From: Coleophoma eucalyptorum
Taxonomy: Eukaryota; Ascomycota; Leotiomycetes; Helotiales; Dermateaceae
DNA: 64,000 nt
Assembly: GCA_026120035.1 (NCBI GenBank)
Contig: JALRME010000019.1
Span: forward strand, 732,336-796,335
Reading direction: 5' to 3'
Below are positions 1 through 10,914 of this stretch, one piece after another (within the stretch, counting starts at the first letter, position 1; each line of letters begins with the position of its first letter). Position numbers and translations under genes: made by a program. The notes beneath the pieces were generated by a model that saw only the letters and a list, made by a program, of their open reading frames with translations, did no database searches and was not told the DNA's origin.

Positions 1-1766
1 CTTTAACCTTTTGGCTCTTTTTGGCGTTGATTGTGAACTGACAGCGTCGTCTAACGATCGCTTAGTTGCCACGAGCTTCAGAGGTCTCCCTGGAGGCCTC
101 TTCTGTTAAGAAGATGCTAGTTAGCAAACGAGGTGTTCCTTAGAGAGCAGAATGAGGTACAAGAACAGTATGGGGAAGTGAAGCTAAAAGTAGCATCAAA
201 ACAAAGTGAAGGAGAGACTTGAGGTGAGCGCTCGTCGAGTACCAGGCATGCAGGTACAGACAGCTCATGTCTCGACGAGAATAGAATTGCCTGAGGCACT
301 TACTAAGGTTTTCCGAGCACATATTGCAGCTTTACTTTTGTCAATCCACCGTTTGCCGGGCACTTTGATCGGCGTCAGATCCATTTGCCATTCGCCATTC
401 AGTGATGTAAATGTAGGTACAGATAAATAGAAGCGAGGAATGATTTTATGCCGACAGAAAAGTTGTTCTCGGGTGCGCACGGATGCTTTCCTGACCCGTG
501 CTATTCACTCACAGCCCTACGGATTTTGGATACAAGCAGTGGACTTCCTGTGCCGACTTGGATTTCATAAAGCCTTAGTTACACAGGTCAGATTGTCTCA
601 CTAACAGACCTCTTTTTCGTCATGATTTAGAGTATTATAGTCTGTCTACTCGTACCTGCCTACAATAGCGGAAAGCTTCTGCTATAAGAGTGTGAATTTC
701 TTCTTTCCGCCTGTGAATGTAGCACTAGGAACCACTGTCATAGTCATGTGGAAGTTATTGAGAAGTTCCAAGCAGAATTACGACTGCTATCAGACGATAT
801 CGTAAGTGGGATAACGGAGATGCTTGTTATGGAAGGATCATTCCATATTTAGTGCACTGCGCATTGTTGAAAGAGTAGTATAGAGATTGCTCTGATGACT
901 TGTCAAGCGATTTGGACAGTGAAATAGAACAGAGATCGTGAAGTTAACAGTCATGAATTTCGCCACCCAAGAACCATTTGCACACATTAATAACAACTTC
1001 CTATGAGAGTTGGTGGATTTTGGCTAAGGCTTTGTCGAAAGAGTTTCTTTTGGCTTAATTGGAAATATTACCTAGGCGACGGGAAAAGTCAATTGAAAGC
1101 TCTTAACTTTAATTCCCGTCTTATGTTCTGATTATATCATGATTATCAACTATGGACGCATAATAGCCATCTAGCTCGGCCTTGATAGGATGGAGAATAC
1201 TTGTATACACTTTTGATAAGTAACTCAAAAGTGTTTATCCCTCCTTTTGCTTCTTTCTTGAATTCCCTAGGTTCTTCAACTAGAAATATCTCTAGCACGG
1301 AAGAATTCAAACCATACAGACGGTAGTCTCGTTCGGGGCTAAGTACAAAATTGTTAGGGTTTTGAAGCGAGGAGCATGTTGCTTTCAGGTGCATAGTCGT
1401 TTGTTGATCTGTGCTTTAGCGCCTAGGCTGGTGGATATGGGGAAGCTGTCAGATGGATACCTTCACAAACAGTACCGTTGACAGGTGGCTGTAAACCTGG
1501 ACACGTATATTTCTTGACACAATGACTTGTAATCAGCTAGTCCGCAGATTTAGAACCTCGGATTTGATCATTTGAGGTTTCTGGAAGAGAGCAAAGTCAA
1601 GGCTGAGTGAGTTTCAGGTATAACGACGTCCTTTATCAGCAATGCTGTTGGAGATGAGTCTAATAAGCACAAAGCAGTTCGACAAGATCTTCTAGCACTT
1701 ATTTTCAGTGCCCCTATCTCGACTTTGATACTGTCAATACCTCACACCTTTCAAGCCATCCACAAG
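1..1766. other. Gene-poor leading stretch
   Basis: I see no convincing gene here. Open frames are at most about 80 codons, show no recognisable domain, and none is joined convincingly by fungal splice signals. The last few hundred bases must hold the promoter of the 2EXR-like gene that starts at 1767. Confidence 0.5.
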
Positions 1767-2504
1767 ATGGCGCCTCTCCCACCAAATCCAGCCATCGCAT
1801 CCTCCTCGATCTCATGTCCCCAAACAAGTCCGACACTTCTCGGTCTCCCCGTCGAAATACGAATTCGCATCTACGATAATCTAGCACGGATGCCCGATCT
1901 ACTCCGACCAGACTGGCGATATAGCCCGTGTCTCATCTACGTATGCCGACAAATCTATGCCGAGACGATCGAGCTCCTATACAGAAACACAAAGTTTACC
2001 TTTTCAAGCCCTGAGCGGTGCATCAAGCTCCTAAGCTCCGTCGGACATAATGCGACGTACATAAGATGTCTTGAAATCTGGTATTCTAAGTTGCAATCAT
2101 TGCAGCTGCGAGCCGCGCTCAGGAAGCTTGGAAACGAGTCGCATCTACATACACTGGAGCTCGTGCCACTACGAAGAGGCGGTCGAGCCAAATTTCCAGA
2201 TTCGGTTGCAAGGTTCACATCTTTCGAAAGATTCCCGGAGCAGACTCAACACCCGCTTGGGCTGTTGAAGAACCTACGAGCTTTGGAAGACTACGACAGT
2301 ATAGAAGCCGAAGACTTCCAACAGAGGATTGGTGTGGTGCTAACCCAGATGGGAACGATGAAAGAGGCGGAGGGATCGCAGGTTGTGATCTCGCGGTGGT
2401 TTGATAGGACGCCTGTCTATAGTGTTGGGGATGTGGTCGTGTCGGGTAATGGGGAGGTGGGTGGTCATTGGTATCGGGTACATGATGGGAAGCCTGTGGT
2501 TTGA
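1767..2504 (+). CDS. 2EXR / F-box-like hypothetical protein, 245 aa
   Basis: Single-exon gene for a 245-residue protein. Near the N-terminus, after a Pro/Ser-rich lead, stands the block LGLPVEIRIRIYDNLA, followed about 20 residues on by LIYVCRQIYAETIELLYRN. This pairing is typical of the large fungal group with a 2EXR or F-box-like N-terminal motif, thought to be adaptor-type or of unknown function. No catalytic motif is visible and the rest of the protein matches nothing I know. The first ATG is at 1767 in a good context (A at -3, G at +4); the open frame continues upstream only from a non-ATG codon. The gene stands alone, with no close neighbour on the same strand. The family call is fairly safe, the function is unknown. 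Confidence 0.75.
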   Translation: MAPLPPNPAIASSSISCPQTSPTLLGLPVEIRIRIYDNLARMPDLLRPDWRYSPCLIYVCRQIYAETIELLYRNTKFTFSSPERCIKLLSSVGHNATYIRCLEIWYSKLQSLQLRAALRKLGNESHLHTLELVPLRRGGRAKFPDSVARFTSFERFPEQTQHPLGLLKNLRALEDYDSIEAEDFQQRIGVVLTQMGTMKEAEGSQVVISRWFDRTPVYSVGDVVVSGNGEVGGHWYRVHDGKPVV

Positions 2505-4802
2505 GGGAATGGTCACTCGGTGTGGCTACTCTAGGCTAGGTTGTATATTTCTCCAGTGCCAATGCCCGCATCAAGGGTCATCTGTCACTAAACTGTGCAT
2601 TACTGAGCCATCCTTCGAGTATGGATGCCCAGGAGAAGGGATAAAGTAAGAGAGTAACCTAGCCGTGGAGACTATCTAACTACTACTACCTGGGGTTGTT
2701 TGAAGGGTTGCTTGAATATCCTCAGTCCATTCTTATTTTAGACATAGTCACCATAAGAGTAGGGCACAAGAGTCTGGTGCATTATGCTCAAAATGTTCGT
2801 CGGGATTTCCAGGTAAACTTACTTCAGGCAATCATGACAAAAGGATCGTTGGGCACTCACCACGAAGTGGTAGTTCAACCAACTACTCTGTACAGAGTAC
2901 TTACTCATCACACTTACTACGGGCCGAGCTTTTTGTATGGCTGGTTCTGGCCCAAGCATAAATGAACACTTTATTTGGACCTTAATCCTGATTCAATTCG
3001 TCCCATCATGTTTATGCCCTGTTATTGTATGATCCCACTCCAGTCTCCAGGTTTCAAGTCCGATCACCCCTCCTTCCCGCTTGCTTGCTTGCGCTTGTTG
3101 CGTTTGAGATCTGACGGCTCCGTGGGATGGAAACGTCATGCTTGATCTCGAGGCTTCGAACTCCAAATCGAGTTTGGGATTTGATCGACAAGGGATTACT
3201 TCATCTCTCTCTTCATCGGAGCCTTGTTTCTGTGGCATGCGATTTGGACAATGTTCTAGAATTTACACAACCCAGGAATTTCGTGACCATTATCATGAAC
3301 CTTGACTTGACCCATGTGTGTCAAGCCGCACTTTAACGTCTACTGTAATTTCAGTCTACCATGAAGTCATCTCGGGTAAAGTCATACTATTCAATCCCGT
3401 ACCTTGAGCAGACAAGCCATCCCTTGCATCTCTCGTTGGAATGGCAAGCTTTTCAAGATCAAGACACTACAATAGTATCAGGTCCAATTATACCACGCTA
3501 CAACGGTGCGATGTATCGGGCGCGGTACAATACGGAGGTACAGGTCATGTTTTCTTCCAACATCATCTGACAACTCATGTTTTGTTGTAAAGGAGAGGAC
3601 CTCGAGCTACCTACGTCATCGCAGCAACAGTGCGAAGTCTCTCGACTGGTTGGTTCCCTTTCTTGATGGCACGGACCTAAAAGTTCGTGTGCAGTAAGAA
3701 AAGATACCTTCCTTCACACCGCATAGACTTTCCATCCTTCTCACGGTACGGTACAGTGCAGGAGTTTTGTAACTTCCTTCCAGAGCATCAGCAGACCAAG
3801 CGTGCATGAATCGCCCATTACCGGAAGAAAGTCACCATGACACCCAGCCCAGTGCCACAGTTGGCAGCTAGCATAGATCCCCCAGCCACTGAGATGCAAG
3901 AGAAAAGTCAAATTTCGTCACCAGCCACAGGTACCAAGCCTAACCGGTGCCAAGGTGTGGCATTTGGTGTGGCAGGCGACGAAGACCTTGATCAGAGTTG
4001 TGGCTTGCCTCCGTAGATCATTTGATGGAATGACGATATTGCTGCTGACCCATGTCCGATTCCTCAACCGCACAGCACGGTATTCTCTATCTCGGTGGGG
4101 CCCTGGTACCGTATTGTCTTGTTGCGCCGCCGATGAAGAATAGGATGTCTGATCGTATCCCATCACAAAGTAGCACTGGGCATTTCCTTGTTTTTGATTT
4201 ATTTTCCCTTCTCGGTGACATGCCACTTTCTCACTACTGTATTTCTCGCGGCACTTCGGATTAAGCGTCATTCTACATCCCTTAGGGCGCGAGTAGCGTT
4301 CGGTCTTCCACTTTCGGGTCACGTCGTACAGACGAATGTGCTCGTTTTGGAACTAGATTGCACTAGTTCGGCTGTGTGTCCAGTGTTCTAAGGATAAGCA
4401 TTGCATACATTCTCCTCGTTTCAACCTATCATGTATTTCCCTAGGGCTCCCTTGGGTGACTTGAGTGGATAAAGCTGGCCATGCTACTGTAAAATACAGT
4501 AAGAGAGCGCGACTAGGGAGAGCGAGGAGGACAGAGCAGGGGTGTTGCTTGAAAGTCGCATGTTACGTCAGAGCCCTCTCGATAGGCAAGGTTATGGTTT
4601 TTCTGCTCTGATACTTTTGCCGTAGTCGATGTTTGGGGAAATTGATCGAACAAGGCATGCATGGTCCTCCCTCCGATACATGGAGTGGCCAGAGACGTTG
4701 TTTGCTAAGCAGGAGGAGGAAATTTGAGGGGTGGTGTATGTGCCATGACGCGCTTTGAGACATGGAGAGACATGGAAGCTGAATCGGTGTGCATTATCTG
4801 AC
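2505..4802. other. Intergenic, no gene seen
   Basis: About 2.3 kb with only short, unconvincing open frames. It contains a perfect 16-bp palindrome at 2884-2899 (TACTCTGTACAGAGTA) and a small TACTGTA/TACAGTA hairpin at 4485-4501. The right end is the promoter of the small gene at 4946. Confidence 0.5.
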
Positions 4803-4810
4803 TATATATG
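4803..4810 (+). promoter_or_regulatory. TATA-like box of the small acylated protein gene
   Basis: TATATATG lies about 140 bases before the ATG at 4946. A pyrimidine-rich leader follows (CTTCC, CTCTCTTCTAC, CACTACCACC blocks), as is common before highly expressed fungal genes. This is inference from position and sequence only. Confidence 0.45.
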
Positions 4811-4945
4811 TGCCTTGTACTTCCTACCTTCCACTGCTTTCTCTATATCATACAACAACTATACCAGTAAATCAGCTTCTCTCTTCTACATACCAATCCA
4901 TCAACCCACTACCACCTACCAAACTACATCAAACAAACTATCAAA

Positions 4946-5222
4946 ATGGGAGCCGTTGTATCTTGCGTAAGTAAAGCCTCTCGTCGCCAAACTTCAACGG
5001 CACGCAGAACAACACTGTGAACACCAGGCACTAACAGTTTAATAGATCACAGGCATGTTCCGCGCCATCGGTGCTGGTCTCATGGCCGTCGTCAACGGAA
5101 TTGCTAGCATCCTCCAAGGTGTCATCGGAGCCATCGCCGCATTCTTCGACATTCTCATCTCCTGCTTGACCTGCGGTCGTGGAGGTGGCCGAAGACGCAG
5201 AGGTACAACAAGTCACGTCTAG
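4946..5222 (+). CDS. Small conserved fungal protein (65 aa) with acylation motif, two exons
   Basis: Exon 1 is 4946-4966 (21 bases, seven codons, MGAVVSC), the intron 4967-5045 (GTAAGT...TAG) and exon 2 5046-5222. The product has 65 residues. It begins with a near-ideal N-myristoylation motif (Gly2, Ser6) next to Cys7, a likely palmitoylation site. A continuous hydrophobic or amphipathic stretch follows (about residues 11-48, rich in Ile, Val, Ala and regularly spaced Gly), then a Cys-Leu-Thr-Cys-Gly turn and an Arg/Gly-rich tail ending SHV. I recall very similar small proteins across filamentous ascomycetes, none with a known function. A dual-acylated, membrane-bound peptide is inferred. The short exon 1 and the length would make most gene finders miss it. 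A GT at 5203 could mark an alternative 3' splice, but the plain reading ends well. Confidence 0.8.
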
Positions 5223-5856
5223 AGATGCCCACCCTCCTGAAAAACACCACAACACTCCAGTGAACCAATCTTGAAGCCTTTCAACAACCAACACACCTCG
5301 GTTTACGTTACACCACATCGATGAATCTTGGAATCCTTGGTTAGAGAATAATGCGGGCTTAGTTCTGGAGAGGGTGTGGAGTGTGGGCGATCTGAGATCT
5401 TAGGGGACGCACTTGGAAACAAGTTAATGGAAGAACAATGGAGCGTTGGAGGGGTTTCCTTATGTTGTCTTGCAATACCCGGTCAACTTAGACCACTGTT
5501 ATTATATGCGTTGCTACTTCTACTTCTTTGCTACTACTACATGGAGTTGCAAGGACTAATGAAATGATGCATTGCCAACCAAATACAATATTCTCACACT
5601 TGTGCATGACTTGTGAACCTAATTATCAATGTGATAACAGACTTGCAAATGGCTTCATGGCCATTTGCACGTTTCTTCCGAAATGGGCCACATCGCATTG
5701 GTCAATTTCTTTTATTGGCTGCCGTTTGTCAAGCACTTGCTTTTGTAGATATAATGCATAAAGTTTATCAACAGCTTAGGTAGACTGGAGTTATATAAAA
5801 GCCGAGAGTTTGTAAATCCATAGAGTACAGCCTTAATATAGGTCTCTAATTACTGT
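5223..5856. other. Intergenic, no gene seen
   Basis: This is about 630 bases between the convergent 3' ends of the small acylated protein and the basic hypothetical protein. No structured element or convincing open frame was seen. Confidence 0.5.
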
Positions 5857-6504
5857 CTAGACCTTATCACGTCTAGCATCAGTAGATCTACCTTGTGTTG
5901 AGACACCCCCGGTTCTCCTAACTCTGGGCGATTTACCCTCTGCACCGCTTTCTCTTTTCTGATGTATGCTACTTTTCCCTCCCTTTGGCTGTTTGCCCTT
6001 CGACGAAATCTCCAGCATCGTCTTAACCAGCTCATCAGTCGAATTTTGCGTTTCTTCACGCCCCATCTTCATGAGTTGCATCTCCGCACTCAACTGCAAA
6101 GTTCCAACTAGGTCACTCTCATGAGTAGAACCTGGAAGTCGCGTCCCATCTTTGGCATAGCCCTCCTTCTTCAAGCTCTCTACGAACGCTTGGCGTAGCT
6201 TTCTCGACAGGTAACTTCTGATGACCCTCTTCTTAGCGTCCTCACTTGGCGCCATGATACAGCTCCACCACAGAGGTTCGGTTCGAGCCTGCCAGGTCTG
6301 CTTCGTTCGCTCGTGGATGTGGTGGTGCCTGAGATGCATGATCATACTTGTAGAATGTACATAGTGGTGATCGGCGGCGAATTTAGCAGTGAGGCCTGGA
6401 ATTTTGTTGCCTCTTCTAATGAAAGGTACAAATACATATTCCTTGATCCGCTTCGGAGTCGAAGAGATAGCACTTGCTGCGCTTTTTGCTGCGGTTCGAG
6501 ACAT
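5857..6504 (-). CDS. Hypothetical basic protein, 215 aa
   Basis: Single exon, ATG at 6504 and stop at 5857. The N-terminal 50 residues are basic with almost no acidic residues (MSRTAAKSAASAISSTPKRI...), which could be a mitochondrial presequence, but this is only a hint. The middle has a His-rich stretch (about residues 45-65, MHLRHHHIHERTKQTW) and a block from about residue 85 (MAPSEDAKKRVIRSYLSRKL) likely to be helical. The C-terminal 50 residues are rich in Lys, Arg, Gly and Ser and look disordered. I recognise no family. It is transcribed divergently from the eIF1A gene across a 426-bp gap. A coding call is supported by the clean long frame, its sensible composition and its independence from any gene on the other strand. 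Confidence 0.65.
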   Translation of the reverse strand: MSRTAAKSAASAISSTPKRIKEYVFVPFIRRGNKIPGLTAKFAADHHYVHSTSMIMHLRHHHIHERTKQTWQARTEPLWWSCIMAPSEDAKKRVIRSYLSRKLRQAFVESLKKEGYAKDGTRLPGSTHESDLVGTLQLSAEMQLMKMGREETQNSTDELVKTMLEISSKGKQPKGGKSSIHQKRESGAEGKSPRVRRTGGVSTQGRSTDARRDKV

Positions 6505-6930
6505 TAGGCGGGTAAGCAGTGTAGGTGCTCTTCAGTAGCTGCGAGTCGGTATGGGATCTCTGACTCAATCATGTTGTGACTCTCATTGTTGCCGATAACT
6601 GCTCAGCCAGCTGAAAAGGCCAGTGAGTCAAAGAAGAAGACGAAGTGATGCTGACCTTCACTTCCCATCTCGTTCGAAAGATCCTCAAGCCTAGGTGATA
6701 AAAGCCGAGACCGCCCCGTGCACCCGGCTCTAAGTTTTCGCTTGCCGCATCACAAAGCACAAAGTAAACGGCGCTAGACCCGCACAAGACAATTTCAACC
6801 CCTCCAACAAGGCCAAGCGCCCAAACTCTCTTGCTCTTACGTCGAACCACAACAAACCTGCCTCACGACGCATCGATATTATCGCTCGCCACATATCGAA
6901 GAAACCTGCGATACAAGGTAGACCGTCAAG
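6505..6930. promoter_or_regulatory. Divergent promoter region, hypothetical protein / eIF1A
   Basis: The gap of 426 bases between the two divergent start codons must hold both promoters. I see no clear TATA box. The stretch just before the eIF1A start is pyrimidine-rich. Confidence 0.4.
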
Positions 6931-7560
6931 ATGCCTAAGAATAAGGGAAAGGTAAGAAGAACCTCGCTCCAGCCTGGCTGATGCGGTCATCGAAACAAGT
7001 TTTGGTTGTGCAGGTCCACTAACGTTTATTGTTTTGAAATAATAGGGTGGTAAGAATCGTCGTCGTGGAAAGAACGAGAACGACAACGAGAAGCGTGAGC
7101 TTACCTTCAAGGAAGAGGGTCAAGGTACGTTCGACCAAGCTGAACGCCGGATTTAAGGGAAAACCCCACTAACCGCTCGATCACAGAGTACGCACAAGTT
7201 CTTAAGATGCTCGGAAACGGACGTCTGGAGGCGCTCTGCTTCGACGGTTCCAAGCGACTGGCACACATCCGTGGCAAGCTTCGCAAGAAGGTTTGGATCA
7301 ACCAGGGAGACATCATCCTGCTGTCGCTCCGAGATTACCAGGACGAGAAGGGAGATGTTATCCTTAAGTACAGTGCCGACGAGGCACGAAGTCTGAAGGC
7401 ATACGGAGAGCTTCCCGAAAGCGCCAAGATCAACGAGACCGACACCTACGGACAAGAAGGAGAAGGAGACTGCAACTTCGAGTTCGACGAGGATCGGGAT
7501 TCCAGTGATGATGATGAGGATGGTGGAAAGGGCAAGGAGATCGATGTTGATGAGATCTAG
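6931..7560 (+). CDS. TIF11: Translation initiation factor eIF1A, three exons
   Basis: Exons 6931-6951, 7046-7124 and 7187-7560 give 157 residues, close to the 153 of yeast Tif11. The order of parts is right: a basic disordered N-terminal tail ([20 protein letters not shown]), the S1-type OB fold (about residues 28-105, with [13 protein letters not shown] and [19 protein letters not shown]) and a short helical segment followed by a very acidic tail ([17 protein letters not shown]). The factor binds the A site of the 40S subunit, helps recruit the ternary complex and assists scanning and start-codon choice. Intron 1 (6952-7045) and intron 2 (7125-7186) both have GTAAG/GTACG donors and TAG/CAG acceptors. 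The first exon encodes only seven residues. Family identity is nearly certain. Confidence 0.95.
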
Positions 7561-7952
7561 GCGAACTGGAAGTTGTTGTTCGGAAAGAAAGTCTGTCTTG
7601 TCTCTCAATCTGCCGGAGCTGGTCATGTTCGGGACTGGCTCTGGGGACACTCGACAGCAATTTTTCTTTGTCTTTATCTGACTGGGGATACCTGTATGGT
7701 GGGAGACACGCTATGCAAGCATCGACCACGCCATTACCTTGTTCACACTCTTCTGTGCTCATGACTTGCCTAACAAGTCTTTATTCAGCTTCACAAAGAG
7801 AATGGAATAGTCACACTTTAATTCGTCTCGTTCAAGTGATTAGATACAATGACTCCTGTTCCCTAACCACATTTCAAAGCCCTATATTTGTTAAGCTGAT
7901 GGGGTATCTCAGGAATCCACCTATCGACTTTTAGAATTGAAGAATCTGTGCT
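7561..7952. other. Convergent 3' region eIF1A / WASP
   Basis: This gap of 392 bases lies between the stop codons of two convergent genes. It should hold both 3' untranslated regions. No gene or structured element was seen. Confidence 0.5.
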
Positions 7953-10051
7953 CTACCATTCATCATCATCTGCTTCATCATCTGGAAATCGAGTTAGCGA
8001 GGAAGAGACACTATGTGTACATTAATAACTTACCACTTGCACTAACTTTCTGCTTCCGTTTGTTCAAAGCAGCAGCCAAGGCATCGGCCAATCCTCCTCC
8101 ACCGCCGGCTGGTGCACCTGCTGATGGTGATGTTGCTGATGCAGTCTCTCCTCCAGGAACGACAGCAGCACTCCTATCACGAACTTGAGACCTGTCCACC
8201 TTCCTGAGTGCCCCAACACCACCAGTTTTTTGAATACTTGCCAAGAGATCAGCACGATCGCCAGTAGGCTGCGGCAATGCTGGCGTACCAGAAGCATAGC
8301 CAGAATCGCGGTTGGGTGGGGGTGGGGGTGGAGCTGGAGGGCCTAAGCCACCTGGTGGGGGTGGAGGAGGTGGTGGTGCGTTTGAAGCTGGCAATGGCGG
8401 AGGAGGAGGTGCGTTCGAAGCTGGCAATGGCGGAGGGGGGGGCGCGTGTGACGAAGGCAATGGAGGTGGCGGCGGTGCGTTCGAAGCTGGCAAAGGCGGA
8501 GGAGGCGGCGCATTTGACGAAGGTAGTGGAGGCGGTGGAGGTGCATTCGAAGCTGGCAAAGGAGGTGGAGGCGGTGCGTGGGAAGCTGGTAAAGGCGGAG
8601 GCGGCGGAGCGTTTGAAGAAGGCAGTGGAGGTGCTGAGTCTCTTGTTGGTGGAGGTGGAATTGGTCGACTGGATGCTGGAGGCAAAGGAGGTGCAGCACT
8701 GTTTGGTGCTTTTGGTGGAAGCGGCGGAGGAGGGACACTTGCTGGCGGAGCAGAATGGAAATTGCCGCTGTCTCGTGCAGGTGGTGGTGGTGGAACTGGA
8801 CCTCGACTGGGTGTCGGTGGAGGGACTGGACTTCTCTGTCCTGCAAATGGCGGAGGCACTCCGAATCTGGAACCAGTCTCCCCAGGCTCAAAGTCGTCAA
8901 GTGGTGTTTTTGCTGGTCTAGGTGGTGGAGGAGGCCCAGGGTTGGACAGTGCGTGTGCTCTCCTCTTCGGTTCATTCACCTTGTGAGCGAGCTTGCCAGC
9001 ATCAGCGAATGGAGGTGGGGCTGCAAACCGAGGAGGAGGAGGTCCTCTCGGTGGAGAAGGCTCCCGGGGAGGTGTAGGATCTCTCGGAGAGTCTGTCTTG
9101 GTTCGTCGAGATGGCGGGGGTGCAGGAGGTGCGCCTCTGCGTGATGGCGCTGGCGGTGCAGCATTCACAGGGCTCTCAGATCTGGTTCGAGATGGAGCTA
9201 CTGGAGGTGGTGGTGGTGGAGCCTTCGTCCGTCCATTTTCAATTCCATTCAATGGACTTGAGATAGCCTGTGCTGCCTGCTGTTCTTTGATATAACTCGC
9301 AATGAAGTCCTGGTTGTCTCGAATGAGATCATCTGTGATGCCCATTTGCTTCAAATCTCCACCCCAAGTAGCTCTCCAATTGGGATCGATGGCATCCAGC
9401 GCCGCAAATTCTGAGCCCCCTCCATTGACGCTCCCGGCAGACAGTCTGTTATTCTGCACTGGCGGCATGTATGCTCGAGGAGATTCTGGCGGGGATTGCA
9501 TCGTTGGTGCCGATGAATGCCTGTGTCCACTTCCAAATAGTCCACCAAGGAATCCAGATCTATGGCCAGTGCTAGATGCTCCTCCCCCAAAAGGATTGGC
9601 TCTTGTAGCTTTGCTTGCATTCTTTTCCCTATCGTTCATTTTCTTTAGGAAGGTCTTTGCTTCTTTCTCATCCACAAAAGATAAACCTGCCAGACATTCC
9701 TCGGTCTCGAAGGTATGGAAGAAGGTTCGATCTTGGTTGTAAGACCATGTGTCATAGATCTCTTGATCCCATATTACTCCCTGATTAGCAGGCTATTAAA
9801 GGTTAGCACAGGATCTACATGACAACGTGAATATGACCCACAGATATGTCCACAAGCTTTATCCAGTATGTATTCCCAACCAAGTCATTTGCCAGCACTG
9901 CGGCGCCTTGCAATCCAGTATAAGTCCATCGATTCCGGTTGGGATAAGCAATATAGAGTCTAGCAACAGCTACTGCTTGAATCTTGTTGGCTGCCTTCGG
10001 CACCATACGCTTGACAGTCTCCTTGTCATCTTCTGAGAGAATGGAAGGCAT
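7953..10051 (-). CDS. LAS17: WASP homologue (Las17-type actin nucleation promoter), three exons
   Basis: Exons 10051-9842, 9792-8034 and 7981-7953 give 665 residues. Residues 1-110 form a WH1/EVH1 domain (AVLANDLVGNTYWIKLVDI, then GVIWDQEIYDTWSYNQDRTF), which binds verprolin/WIP. A very long Pro-rich part follows with profilin and SH3 sites, including a tandem array of PPPPPLP units. A WH2 motif (DLLASIQKTGGVGALRKV) and a second basic helix (LAAALNKRKQK) precede the acidic end DDEADDDEW, whose final Trp contacts Arp2/3. The acidic end lies partly on a 29-base third exon; reading straight through exon 2 would lose it. Intron 1 (9793-9841) has a GTGGGT donor and a GCTAAC branch site. The protein is expected at endocytic actin patches and the hyphal tip. 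Family certain; the use of the yeast name is by homology. Confidence 0.92.
8376..8630. repeat. 33-bp minisatellite in the WASP proline-rich region
   Basis: Seven to eight tandem copies of a 33-bp unit encode, on the minus strand, the 11-residue unit APPPPPLPASN with N/H and A/S exchanges. The unit length is a multiple of three, so copy-number change would keep the frame. Each copy carries one PPPPPLP site. Confidence 0.85.
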
Positions 10052-10914
10052 CTTGTGTTTGCCCGTAAAACTGAGTTGGTTCGCGTGTTTCTACTTCCAC
10101 CAAACTGTTCCCTTCTCGCGGGAGAGTGTTCATCCAGCTCCTAGCAGTGTGTGCGCGTGTGGGAAATTGGGCTTGTAGATTAGCCTTCTTAAACACATTA
10201 GCACATTTAAGAGAGTGTATACAGATCGTTTCTGATTGCGTTAACAAACACAATGCAGAGCGAAGGAGGAATGACAGGCAGCAATGGAACGTTCTGATGC
10301 TGAGTTAGAGAAGCGTTGGTGGTTGATCTACAATGAGGCCGTGCGACGTAATGAAGACAGCTCGGGAGGTTCAAGCGTGAAGTGTGCTGGTGCGCACAAG
10401 CCACATCGACTACCCAGCCACTGTTTGCGAACGTTGCGAGCGCTTCCTTTTCGATGGCGAAGGGTACGCGTTCACACCAAGGCAACAACAATAGTTTTGC
10501 AAATGAGCATGAAGCAGACAGACGAGTTTTGGAGAAAATTTCAAGCTGAAGATGATATTTGACGCCCAAGTAATCCACGAGTTCGCTGGCTTCACATATG
10601 CCAACTCACAAACATTCACCGCGAATTTGATTCTACCGGTCTCCATGGCTCCACCAGTTGCAACGTGGGGAAAAGCATCAGAGGTTGGGCTGCTTGGGCG
10701 ACAATATTTCACCTTCAAAATCAAAATGTCTTGTGTGTGCTAGGCATTCATTTACTTCTGCTATATGACGCGCTTTCCCAGCATTTTCTCAGGCTTTCTG
10801 ATGGCTAGTGCTATATCAACACTAGCCTGTCCTACATCCTAGATCGTCTGGCTCAAGTTGGCCCTGGACACCTAGAGAAATCTCATCACCCAAAGGTAGC
10901 ATTCCAGAGAAGGA
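10052..10914. other. Intergenic, no gene seen
   Basis: Some 860 bases between the start of the WASP gene and the 3' end of the small hydrophilic protein gene. The longest frames (up to 123 codons) lack family features and overlap each other on both strands. The left part must hold the WASP promoter. Confidence 0.45.

Noticed and set aside
3918..4322. 134-codon minus-strand frame
   Set aside because: Overlaps several plus-strand frames of similar size and lacks any hydrophobic core or motif.
4485..4501. TACTGTA/TACAGTA hairpin
   Set aside because: A seven-base stem with a three-base loop is expected by chance several times in 64 kb of AT-rich DNA.
6270..6300. GGTTCGAGCC, similar to a tRNA T-loop
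   Set aside because: No matching acceptor, D or anticodon arm can be built around it, and it lies inside the coding frame of the hypothetical protein at 5857-6504.
8312..8986. 224-codon Gly-rich open frame on the plus strand
   Set aside because: It is the antisense reading of the Pro-rich WASP exon; CCN codons read as GGN on the other strand.
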